The position numbers were made by a program, and so were the translations under genes. Shown piece after piece: positions 35,635-43,067 of a DNA stretch of 64,000 bases. The notes beneath the pieces are model-generated. The model was not told where the DNA came from. It searched no databases and worked only from the letters and a program-made list of their open reading frames with translations. The stretch is from JAVVEH01 sp032251435. GTDB taxonomy: Bacteria > Verrucomicrobiota > Lentisphaeria > Oligosphaerales > MVZH01. Positions within the stretch are counted from its first letter, which is position 1, and the number at the start of each line of letters is the position of its first letter. The DNA lies in contig JAVVEH010000014.1 in the NCBI GenBank assembly GCA_032251435.1, positions 29,351 to 93,350 on the forward strand. The letters are read 5' to 3'.

Positions 35635-37089
35635 ATGTTGAGACATGTTCATTTTTCTGACTGGTTGCCGCGGGTGATCGCCATCCTCTGTTTATGCGCG
35701 GCGGCCGCTGTTTACGCGTTGGACGTGGACGCTTCTCTGGAGAAGGCGGATAAGTTGCTGGCTGCCGGAGACAGTGTGGCGGCTTTGGAACTTTACAGCA
35801 AATGCGCCGGGGCGGCACCGGATAACGCAGTGGCGGCCGAGGGAATGAAGCAAGCGAAAAACGCGATTCGCCAGCAAATGGGTGATGTCTCAGCCGCACG
35901 GTTGACAAAAATGCTGACCAGGCTTGACGAGATTGACGCGGAGCGGGTAAAACATTTGAGCAACCAGGTCGTGACGTTGGAAAAAGAGCGGGACATCGCC
36001 GCCGCTCAGGTCACGACTCTTGAGGGTAAACTCGCCGCTGTCCGCACAGACCCCGCGATCGCCAAGTCTGAGGCGTATGAACAGGTTCAGAAGGAGCTGG
36101 ACGCGGTCCGAAAGTCTGAAAGCGCCGCTCAAAAGACACTCACTACGGTGACGCGTGAGTTGGAGCAAATCAAACTGGACCGGCAAGCGGATCAGCGCGC
36201 CGCAGCGGTGCGGATTGAAGAATTGGTGGCTGAAAATCAGAAAAACGCGGATGAGATGATGCAAGTCACCGCCGCTCTGAATGCCGCTCAGGCCCAGACC
36301 CAAACCATGACAGCGAAGCTGGCCGCCGCGTCTGCTGAGGTCACAAGCCTGACAAACCGCATCGCGGCGGTGACGGCTGAAAACGCGCGGTTGATGGCGG
36401 AAAAAGACACCTTGGTGAGGCGACTGAACACCGCCGACGCGCCCGTTCAGGAACTTGCCGCGGCGAAAGCTGAAAACGTGGCATTAATGGAAAAAAATCA
36501 GGCGCTCACGGCGGCTCTGCGAAAAGCGGAAGCGACACCGGCGCCCCGGGAAACACCATCACTGGAAGCGCTCGCCCTGAAATCCCACGTGGCGAAAATG
36601 GAGGCGGAACTGAATGCGGCCAACATGGAAAACGCCCGGTTAAGCGCGGAAGTGGACCGTTTGCGTCAAGAAGCGGCGGCCGCCAAGAAACGCGCCCTGC
36701 CCACCCCCCCCGCCACGCCAGTGACCACGACGGTCGGTGACGCGGAAAAAGCCTTGCAAGATCTAAGAGCCGGCTTGAATAATCTCGAGTCAGACATCCC
36801 TCGCCCTGTTGATATGCCTGAGCTGAAGCCCGCCCCTGTCACTCAATCTCGCAAATTTAAGAAGTCGGTGAAAAAACTGACTCGCGACACGGAGGATTTC
36901 TGTGCGGATGTCAGCGAAGCGAACACTTTTGCGGAAACCTTAAAAGAGGCGTTCGCGGACACGCCCGACACCATTGAAAACCGTCTGCGCGAGATGGACG
37001 CGATGCAAGCCCAGGCCGATATAAATTTGGGGGCGCTCAAAAAACGCCTCCGGGAAACTGAAGCTCTCACTGCCGGGGGCGCGGAGTAA
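35635..37089 (+). CDS. exported coiled-coil protein, secretion cluster
   Basis: A 484-residue protein with a signal peptide (IAILCLCAAAAVYALDVDA), a short TPR-like start (SLEKADKLLAAGDSVAALEL) and then a coiled coil of about 300 residues built of Ala/Glu/Lys/Thr heptads. Pro-rich breaks (ATPAPRETPS; LPTPPATPVT) come before a helical C-terminus. I know no family for it. Its build resembles long periplasmic spacers. ATG 35635 is preferred over the upstream TTG at 35593, which overlaps the previous gene and adds a non-signal start. Confidence 0.7.
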   Translation: MLRHVHFSDWLPRVIAILCLCAAAAVYALDVDASLEKADKLLAAGDSVAALELYSKCAGAAPDNAVAAEGMKQAKNAIRQQMGDVSAARLTKMLTRLDEIDAERVKHLSNQVVTLEKERDIAAAQVTTLEGKLAAVRTDPAIAKSEAYEQVQKELDAVRKSESAAQKTLTTVTRELEQIKLDRQADQRAAAVRIEELVAENQKNADEMMQVTAALNAAQAQTQTMTAKLAAASAEVTSLTNRIAAVTAENARLMAEKDTLVRRLNTADAPVQELAAAKAENVALMEKNQALTAALRKAEATPAPRETPSLEALALKSHVAKMEAELNAANMENARLSAEVDRLRQEAAAAKKRALPTPPATPVTTTVGDAEKALQDLRAGLNNLESDIPRPVDMPELKPAPVTQSRKFKKSVKKLTRDTEDFCADVSEANTFAETLKEAFADTPDTIENRLREMDAMQAQADINLGALKKRLRETEALTAGGAE

Positions 37090-37094
37090 GCTGA

Positions 37095-37835
37095 ATGATG
37101 CTTAAACGCCTGTTTTTAATTCTTTTCACCACGGGTCTGGGTATGCAAATGTATGCTCAGGAAGTGGTCTTACGCTTGTCCGCCAGTAATCCGTCTAAAA
37201 TAACCGCGATGGACGTGGAAGTGAGGAAGATCCTGCCTCCGCGGATTGAGCGCGCGGACGTGTTGGACAGTGACGGTCTTGATGTTATTTATGACGCGGA
37301 CGCTAAACGGTATCGGGTGCAGAAACAGGTCACGCTGCGCCCTGAGGAAAAACGGGTGTTCACCATCCGCCTGCGGGATATCTGGACGTTTGATGAGGCC
37401 GAGTTGATCCAAGCCAAAGCCAAGGCGGAAAAAATTGTCGGCATTTTGCGAAACACCAGAGGTAAGAACGAAGCGGAATTGTTACGTGATCGGATTGTCA
37501 AGAATGTGGACGCCATCCTCGATTTACAGGCGGAACGGGGCATTGACCAGGTGTCTGTTCCCGAACATATCAGCGCCTATGATCGGAATGAAGTGCGATA
37601 TGAGGCCGTCCAGGCGGATGCCCGTGATCTGGAGGCGGTCTTGTCGATTCTTGGGGACGAGAAAATTCTGGATGAGGAGGACAGCGCGCCCGTGAACGTG
37701 GCGATGCTGTGGAAAATTATTCTCTTGATTGTTTCTTTTGTCGCTGTTATCACGGTTGTCTGCTTTCTGGTGTGGACCGGACAACTGCGGAAAATCCGTC
37801 AAGCGGAACGTGAAGCCGGCATTGATGCGGAGTAA
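37095..37835 (+). CDS. exported protein with C-terminal membrane anchor, unknown
   Basis: A 246-residue protein with a cleavable signal (LFLILFTTGLGMQMYAQEVV), a beta-rich then helical periplasmic domain, and one C-terminal membrane helix (MLWKIILLIVSFVAVITVVC) followed by a short basic tail inside the cell. It starts 5 bp after the coiled-coil gene and ends 24 bp before the ATPase epsilon gene, so it sits at the joint between secretion and ATPase genes. It has one or two membrane segments only and therefore cannot be an F-ATPase subunit a. The family is unknown; a coupling protein is a guess. Confidence 0.7.
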   Translation: MMLKRLFLILFTTGLGMQMYAQEVVLRLSASNPSKITAMDVEVRKILPPRIERADVLDSDGLDVIYDADAKRYRVQKQVTLRPEEKRVFTIRLRDIWTFDEAELIQAKAKAEKIVGILRNTRGKNEAELLRDRIVKNVDAILDLQAERGIDQVSVPEHISAYDRNEVRYEAVQADARDLEAVLSILGDEKILDEEDSAPVNVAMLWKIILLIVSFVAVITVVCFLVWTGQLRKIRQAEREAGIDAE

Positions 37836-37859
37836 TCATTTATTCGAGGCGCTTTTACG

Positions 37860-38090
37860 GTGATACGTGTCACGGTCCTAAATCCGAAAGAAACGCTTTT
37901 CGCGGGTGAGGCCGAGTCGGCGACTTTTCCTGGAGCCAGCGGGGACTTCGAAGTCCTGGAATTTCATAAACCGACGATCAGTCTGTTGCGTAAAGGACGT
38001 ATTGTGTTGGATCGCCAACGCGGCATCAGTGTTCAAAAGGGCATTGTCCGGGTGATTCATGATGAAGTTGTGGCGTTAGTGGAACAATGA
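37860..38090 (+). CDS. atpC: F-type ATPase epsilon-like subunit, N-terminal domain only
   Basis: The 76-residue product (GTG start) matches the beta-sandwich domain of epsilon: TVLNPKETLFAGEAESATFP, then GDFEVLEFHKPTISLL and KGIVRVIHDEVVALVE. The usual C-terminal helix pair, which inhibits ATP hydrolysis in many bacteria, is absent. The rotor contact of the complex would be kept but that brake lost. In standard operons epsilon is last; here it is first, in the place where subunit a is expected. Confidence 0.82.
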   Translation: MIRVTVLNPKETLFAGEAESATFPGASGDFEVLEFHKPTISLLRKGRIVLDRQRGISVQKGIVRVIHDEVVALVEQ

Positions 38091-38111
38091 CGGTTTGACC
38101 GTCACCTTTTT
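38088..38111 (+). terminator. hairpin plus T-run between epsilon and c genes
   Basis: TGACGGT-TTG-ACCGTCA is a perfect 7-bp stem that includes the epsilon stop codon, followed by CC and TTTTT. It looks like a short intrinsic terminator or attenuator inside the ATPase run. It could also protect the 5' end of the c-subunit message, which must be made in excess. Confidence 0.5.
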
Positions 38112-38132
38112 CCGGTTTTGACGGAGATTTGC

Positions 38133-38354
38133 ATGAATCCGGTGGTGGAAAATATCTTAATTATGGTTATCATCCTCGGCTCAGTTTTGGGCCCCTCCGG
38201 GGTGATTGCCTCTGTGGGCTTCGCGGCGGTCAAGGCGGTCGGGCGCAATCCGTCTTCCGCGCCGAAGATCCTTATTCCCATGCTTGTCGCCTTTGTTTTC
38301 GCGGAAGCCTTGGGAATCGTCTCTTTGCTCATCGCGTTTCAAATTTTTAAGTGA
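38133..38354 (+). CDS. atpE: F-type ATPase subunit c
   Basis: A 73-residue hairpin of two membrane helices with the polar loop GRNPSS (38-42) and the ion-binding Glu58 in VFAEALGIVSLLIAF. The loop and Glu are diagnostic of F0 subunit c, which forms the rotor ring. The residue after Glu is Ala rather than Ser/Thr, and helix 1 lacks the Gln seen in Na+-binding rings, so H+ is the more likely ion. ATG 38133 is used; the longer frame from TTG 38118 would add five residues. Confidence 0.9.
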   Translation: MNPVVENILIMVIILGSVLGPSGVIASVGFAAVKAVGRNPSSAPKILIPMLVAFVFAEALGIVSLLIAFQIFK

Positions 38355-38413
38355 TCACCCGCGCCGCGCGGAATCGTTGTCATAGTATGAATGGGTTTAG
38401 TTGAAGGCTGAAA

Positions 38414-39151
38414 ATGAATTCCAGCATTATCATTACCACTATTGTTGTTCAATTTGCCACATTCGGGGTCCTCGCTTTAGTGTTGCACCGGTTTATGTAT
38501 TCGGCGTATAAAAGTGAGTTAGGCCGGTTGCAAGACTTAAGCCTTGAATACAAAAACAAGGCCGAGCAACTGGCTGAGGATATGGGCAAAGCTGAGGCCG
38601 AGCATCGGCGGAAAGTCGAGGAAGCGGAAGCCGAAATCCGGGAATTGCGGAACAGTGTCCAGGAGGAGGTCGGCCAGCAACGCGAGGAGGTTCTGGTCAA
38701 AGCCCGGGCGGAAAGTGAGCGGATTATTGCCACCGCTATCACCGTCAAGGATAAAATCCGCCAGGAATTGGAGAAAGACTATGCGGGGAAAAGTGTTAAT
38801 TTCGCCTGTGACTTAATTCGCCGTGTGCTCAATGAGGAAAATATGAAGTGGTTTCATGACGGTCTTGTTTCAGACGTTCTCGCAGCCATTGAGCGGGTGC
38901 CGAGTGAGCGTTTTCAGGCGGTGACGGGTGAGAAAATGGTGATGGTGACATCCGCCCAGCCGCTGGCGGAAGCGAAAGAGATCCGGCTGGCGCAAGTGTT
39001 GAAAAACAAGGTTGGGCACGATATGACCATTAACAGCTTTACTGATGAGGATGTCACGGCCGGTGTTTCGATTAAAATTGGCAGTCTGGTGATTGACGGC
39101 ACGTTGGCTGGCCAACTTCGGCAGGCGGCCGCCAAAATAAAAAGAGGTTGA
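38414..39151 (+). CDS. atpF: F-type ATPase b-delta fusion subunit
   Basis: The 245-residue protein starts with one membrane helix (IIITTIVVQFATFGVLALVL) and a long charged helix (about 30-130) as in subunit b. Its last 80 residues match the C-terminal part of subunit delta: MVMVTSAQPLAEAKEIRL and DEDVTAGVSIKIGSLVIDGT. The delta N-terminal six-helix domain, which normally caps alpha, is largely missing. It should form the peripheral stalk in one chain. Long b subunits without a separate delta are also known from N-type ATPases. Confidence 0.88.
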   Translation: MNSSIIITTIVVQFATFGVLALVLHRFMYSAYKSELGRLQDLSLEYKNKAEQLAEDMGKAEAEHRRKVEEAEAEIRELRNSVQEEVGQQREEVLVKARAESERIIATAITVKDKIRQELEKDYAGKSVNFACDLIRRVLNEENMKWFHDGLVSDVLAAIERVPSERFQAVTGEKMVMVTSAQPLAEAKEIRLAQVLKNKVGHDMTINSFTDEDVTAGVSIKIGSLVIDGTLAGQLRQAAAKIKRG

Positions 39152-39176
39152 GGGGATCAACCTGTTGTTTGTCTGG

Positions 39177-39214
39177 CTCTCCGCCCGGCGGAGAGGTCTG
39201 GTTTAAGTTTTTTT
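39177..39214 (+). terminator. hairpin before alpha subunit gene
   Basis: CTCTCCGC-CCG-GCGGAGAG (39177-39195) is a perfect 8-bp stem. TTTTTTT follows only 12 bases later (39208-39214), so termination would be weak. The 113-bp gap also has AACACG ... CGTGTT arms (39214-39242). Attenuation or RNA processing between stalk and catalytic genes is possible. Confidence 0.4.
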
Positions 39215-39264
39215 AACACGTGTTTTTTATAAAGCGCGTGTTTCAGCCGTAAAGAGTACGATAT

Positions 39265-40710
39265 ATGCCGCTCGATACAATCCAAATTCATGAAGTCGGG
39301 GAAGTGCGCGAAGTCCGCAAAGACATCGCCAAAATCACTGGACTGAACAGTTGTATGATCGGGGAAATTATTGAGTTCACACCCGATTCGAAAGGGATGA
39401 TTTTCGGGTTTGAGGAAGGAGCGGCTTTCGCGTTTCTTTTAGGCAAAGTCACGGAGGTGAAGGTTGGCGGTCCCGCGTACAGCGCGCTGGAACCGTTTAA
39501 TGTGCCGGCCGGCGAGGCCTTCGTGGGCCGTATGGTCAACGCTTTGGCCGAACCCCTGGATAGCAAAGGGGAGATCGCCGCGGATGTGAATGTGCCCATC
39601 TTCCGTGAGGCCCCCGGGGTGCTGGAGCGCGTGCCGATTTCGCGCGTGCTGGAAACCGGTATTTTGTCTCTGGACACCACAATCCCCATCGGCAAAGGGC
39701 AACGTGAGCTGATCATTGGCGACCGTATGACGGGTAAAACCACGGTGTGCGTTGACACGATTTTAAACCAGAAGGGAAAAGATGTCATTTGCATCTATTG
39801 CTGCATAGGCCGGTCCAATTCGTCTCTCCGGCGGGTGGTTGAAACGCTCAATGTGGCGGGCGCCATGGACTATACCATTGTGGTCTCCGCCACGGGCTCG
39901 TGCTGTAGTGGTGAGCAATATCTGGCTCCTTACACGGCCGCCGCGCTTGGTGAATATTTTATGGATCGGGGCCGGGATGTTTATGTCGTTTTTGATGACC
40001 TGACCAAACACGCCTGGGCTTATCGCCAGATTTCTCTTTTGCTTGAACGGCCTCCCGGCCGGGAGTGTTATCCGGGCGATGTCTTCTATCTGCATTCCCA
40101 ACTAATGGAACGCGCCGGCCAGTTCAGCCCCGAAATGGGGGGAGGGTCCATGACGTTTTTCCCCATTGTCGACACCTTGCAGGGCGATGTCACCGGTTTT
40201 ATTCCCTCGAATCTGGTGTCGATGACGGATGGCCAGATTTATATGGGAACCAATCTGTTTAACAGCGGCTTCCGACCAGCCATTGATTTGGGCTTGTCCG
40301 TCTCCCGTATCGGCAGCAAGGTGCAAGGGCCGATGATGAAAAAGCTTAGTTCCATGTTGCGCTTGGAATACGTGCAATACGTTGAATTGCTCAAAAAAAC
40401 CCGGTTTTCAGCGGGGGTTACTGACGAACTCCGGGAGCGCCTCCGACCTGGTGAAATATTAACTCGCCTGTTCACTCAAGACGCCGCTGATCCGTACAGG
40501 ACAGAGAAGATTCTCGTGTTCCTGCACGCCTTAAAGCAAAAGTTCCTTCATGAACGGGAAAGCGTGGAAATAGAACGCTTTAAAAGCGATTTTGTCCCTT
40601 TCCTCAGTCACGAAGCGCCTGAAGTGGTAAAGGCTTTCACTGATCAAAAACCGCTGTCGGCTGGTGAAGAGGAACAGTTGGAGCGGACCATGGAAAAGTT
40701 CTTTGCCTAA
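39265..40710 (+). CDS. atpA: F-type ATPase subunit alpha, divergent
   Basis: The 481-residue protein has the noncatalytic-site P-loop IIGDRMTGKTTV (152-161; Met replaces the usual Gln) and the arginine finger in SVSRIG (Arg348), so it can complete a beta active site. It starts at the beta-barrel (IHEVGEVREVRKDIAKITGL) and lacks the roughly 20-residue N-terminal helix that binds delta, which fits the missing delta N-domain next door. RPPGRECYPGDVFYLHSQLM and MTDGQIYMGTNLFNSG are typical. Its stop overlaps the gamma start (TAATG). Confidence 0.95.
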   Translation: MPLDTIQIHEVGEVREVRKDIAKITGLNSCMIGEIIEFTPDSKGMIFGFEEGAAFAFLLGKVTEVKVGGPAYSALEPFNVPAGEAFVGRMVNALAEPLDSKGEIAADVNVPIFREAPGVLERVPISRVLETGILSLDTTIPIGKGQRELIIGDRMTGKTTVCVDTILNQKGKDVICIYCCIGRSNSSLRRVVETLNVAGAMDYTIVVSATGSCCSGEQYLAPYTAAALGEYFMDRGRDVYVVFDDLTKHAWAYRQISLLLERPPGRECYPGDVFYLHSQLMERAGQFSPEMGGGSMTFFPIVDTLQGDVTGFIPSNLVSMTDGQIYMGTNLFNSGFRPAIDLGLSVSRIGSKVQGPMMKKLSSMLRLEYVQYVELLKKTRFSAGVTDELRERLRPGEILTRLFTQDAADPYRTEKILVFLHALKQKFLHERESVEIERFKSDFVPFLSHEAPEVVKAFTDQKPLSAGEEEQLERTMEKFFA

Positions 40711-41588
40711 TGACGCTTGAAGAACTCAGAACAGAATTGCAAATTAACGGCGAGTTGACTGAAATTGTCGACGCGTTGAAGGCCGTGGCGATTTCAGAGT
40801 TTAAAAACCTGGAAGAGGCCAGAAGTAAACGGTTTTCCATGTTTCTGAGCGCCTTTGAAGGATTTTTTCAAATGCTTGATTTCTCCACGATCAAGCATCC
40901 ATTCGCGCAGGACACGACAGGCGTAACCGCCATTGTCATGCTGACATCTGACGAACGCTTCATGGGAGGCTTGAACAAGCGGATTGTGGATGAGGCGTTG
41001 ATCCATCCCAGCGCCGCCGACGCGACGCTGGCGGTAGTCGGCCAGCAGGGCAGTGATTATTTAAAGTCGCTTGGCCGGGATTTCACCCGCTTTCCTGAAG
41101 ATGTGTCAACGACAAATCCCTTTGACAGCGCCATCGCCGTGCGGGACTGGATGATGAAAGCGGCGGTGGATGATCAAGTCGGCAGTGTGATTGTCGCTTA
41201 TCCCAAACCGGTTTCGTTTATTATTCAGAAGGTGGATTTGCTGACGTTGCTGCCCTGCACGGAACTGTTGTTTTTTGAACGCAAAGAGCATCGTCGGCAT
41301 GATGAGATTCTACAGAAAAAAGAAGAGGTTCTGGTGGATTCCAAGCTGGAATCGCTGATTGAATATCTGGTGAGTACTTGGGTGGCTGAAAAACTGCTGG
41401 AAGTGTTTGAAGACAGTCGTCAAGCCGAGTTGTCCGCCAAAGCCATGCGCCTGGAGGAAAGTTTCCAAAGCTTGAATGACACACGGAAAGGGTTAGTGCA
41501 CAGTTACCATCGCACGCACCATGAGGCCTTGGACAAAGGTATGCGGGACACGTTCTCCGCGACCGTGATGCGCAAGAAAGCGGGTTGA
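40710..41588 (+). CDS. atpG: F-type ATPase subunit gamma, divergent
   Basis: The 292-residue protein has N- and C-terminal helices around a Rossmann-like centre, the plan of gamma. MLTSDERFMGGLNKRIVD matches the usual TSDrGLCGGfN segment, and the N-terminus (LTEIVDALKAVAISEFKNLE) matches the first coiled-coil helix. The C-terminal helix (SLNDTRKGLVHSYHRTHHEA) replaces the common NRxRQAxIT motif. It would be the central shaft turned by F1. Coupled by a one-base overlap to alpha. Confidence 0.85.
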   Translation: MTLEELRTELQINGELTEIVDALKAVAISEFKNLEEARSKRFSMFLSAFEGFFQMLDFSTIKHPFAQDTTGVTAIVMLTSDERFMGGLNKRIVDEALIHPSAADATLAVVGQQGSDYLKSLGRDFTRFPEDVSTTNPFDSAIAVRDWMMKAAVDDQVGSVIVAYPKPVSFIIQKVDLLTLLPCTELLFFERKEHRRHDEILQKKEEVLVDSKLESLIEYLVSTWVAEKLLEVFEDSRQAELSAKAMRLEESFQSLNDTRKGLVHSYHRTHHEALDKGMRDTFSATVMRKKAG

Positions 41589-41598
41589 GTGATCCATT

Positions 41599-43002
41599 AT
41601 GACTGAATCAACATTGAGACCAGGAAAAATTATCGGCATTCAGGGACCTGTTGTCGAGGTGAAGTTTCCCGCCGAAACGGAAATCCCCAGTGTGTACCAG
41701 TCGATTGAGACGACGGCCTGCGACGGGCGGAAGTTGACGCTTGAGGTTGTTGAACACCTGCAAAACAATGTCGCCCGTTGCGTGGCGCTGGGGTCAACGT
41801 TTGATTTGCCGTATGGCAACGAATGCCGACCGACGGGGGGAATCATTGACATCCCCGTGGGGGATGCCGCGTTCGGGCGGATTATGAATGTGCTCGGGGA
41901 GCCTATTGACCGGAAAGGCCCCATCGAAAGCCCGCACCGATCTCCTCTGCACCGTGATGTGAGCAAATTGGGATTTAATCCTGACACCTTGACTGGTGAA
42001 GACACCGAACTGCTCGAAACCGGACTGAAAATGGTTGATTTGCTCTTTCCCCTGGTCAAGGGCAGTAAAACGGCCTGCGTCGGTGGCGCCGCGTGCGGGA
42101 AAACCGTTTTGACGTTGGAATTTATTCATAATGTCGTGCTGCGGCATAGTGGCGCCTGTGTGTTCGCCGGCGTTGGTGAGCGCATCCGCGAAGGAAATGA
42201 ACTGTATTATGAGTTTGAAGAGCAAAATATCAGCAGCAAGGTGATGATGACATTCGGGCAAATGAACGAGCCGCCCGGCGCCCGGTATGAGGCTGCGTTC
42301 ACCGGTGTCACGTTGGCTGAGAATCTACAAGAGCGAAACCAGGATGTTTTGTTCTTTGTTGATAATATTTACCGCTTTGTGCAGGCGGGCTCGGAGATTG
42401 CCACATTGCTGGGACGGGTGCCATCCGAAACGGGGTACCAATCCACACTGGCCGCCGAAGTCAGTGAATTCCAAGAGCGTATCCGCAAGAAAGACGCTGG
42501 ATCAATCACCGCTATCGAAGCGGTCTATGTTCCCGCCGACGACGTGACCGATCCCGCCGTTGTGACCTTGTTCAGCTATATGGACGCCATTATGGTGTTG
42601 TCCCGTGAACGGGTCCAGTTGGGGCTCTATCCGGCCATTGATCCTCTCGCTTCTTCCTCGACCTATCTCACCCCCGCGGTTGTCGGCCGCCGCCATTTTG
42701 ACATCGCTCAAGAATGCGTGCGGGTGTTGACCAAGTATGATGAACTGAAACGGATTGTGGCGGTAATCGGGATTGAGGAACTGAGCTCCGCGGACCGCAC
42801 CATCTATGAACGCGCCCGCCGGTTGCAATTTTTCTTCACCCAACCGTTCCATGTGGCCGAGGTGTATACGGGACGCAAAGGTGAATATATCTCTTTGGCG
42901 GACACATTGGATGGGTGTGAACGCATTCTTTCCGGTGATTGTGATCATATTTCGGAAGATCGTTTTTACCTTATCGGAGCCGTTGATCAGGCGTTATCCT
43001 GA
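41599..43002 (+). CDS. atpD: F-type ATPase subunit beta, divergent
   Basis: The 467-residue catalytic subunit has GKIIGIQGPVVEVKF at the start, P-loop VGGAACGKTVL (162-171; the usual GGAGVGKT is changed to GGAACGKT), the catalytic Glu in GVGERIREGN, and FFVDNIYRFVQAGSEI. The DELSEED lever that touches gamma reads EELSSAD near residue 394. Catalytic residues are kept, so ATP hydrolysis is expected. Placing beta last, after gamma and without epsilon, is unlike the standard order. GspE follows after 65 bp. Confidence 0.95.
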   Translation: MTESTLRPGKIIGIQGPVVEVKFPAETEIPSVYQSIETTACDGRKLTLEVVEHLQNNVARCVALGSTFDLPYGNECRPTGGIIDIPVGDAAFGRIMNVLGEPIDRKGPIESPHRSPLHRDVSKLGFNPDTLTGEDTELLETGLKMVDLLFPLVKGSKTACVGGAACGKTVLTLEFIHNVVLRHSGACVFAGVGERIREGNELYYEFEEQNISSKVMMTFGQMNEPPGARYEAAFTGVTLAENLQERNQDVLFFVDNIYRFVQAGSEIATLLGRVPSETGYQSTLAAEVSEFQERIRKKDAGSITAIEAVYVPADDVTDPAVVTLFSYMDAIMVLSRERVQLGLYPAIDPLASSSTYLTPAVVGRRHFDIAQECVRVLTKYDELKRIVAVIGIEELSSADRTIYERARRLQFFFTQPFHVAEVYTGRKGEYISLADTLDGCERILSGDCDHISEDRFYLIGAVDQALS

Positions 43003-43067
43003 ACCGCCTGAGAACCGTCAAATCGTTTCCACCTTGACGATGTGGAGTTTACCCGCGGCGGCCAGCC

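Noticed and set aside
37095..37835. Candidate for the missing ATPase subunit a
   Set aside because: Only a signal peptide and one C-terminal membrane helix are present; subunit a needs about five helices and the conserved Arg helix.
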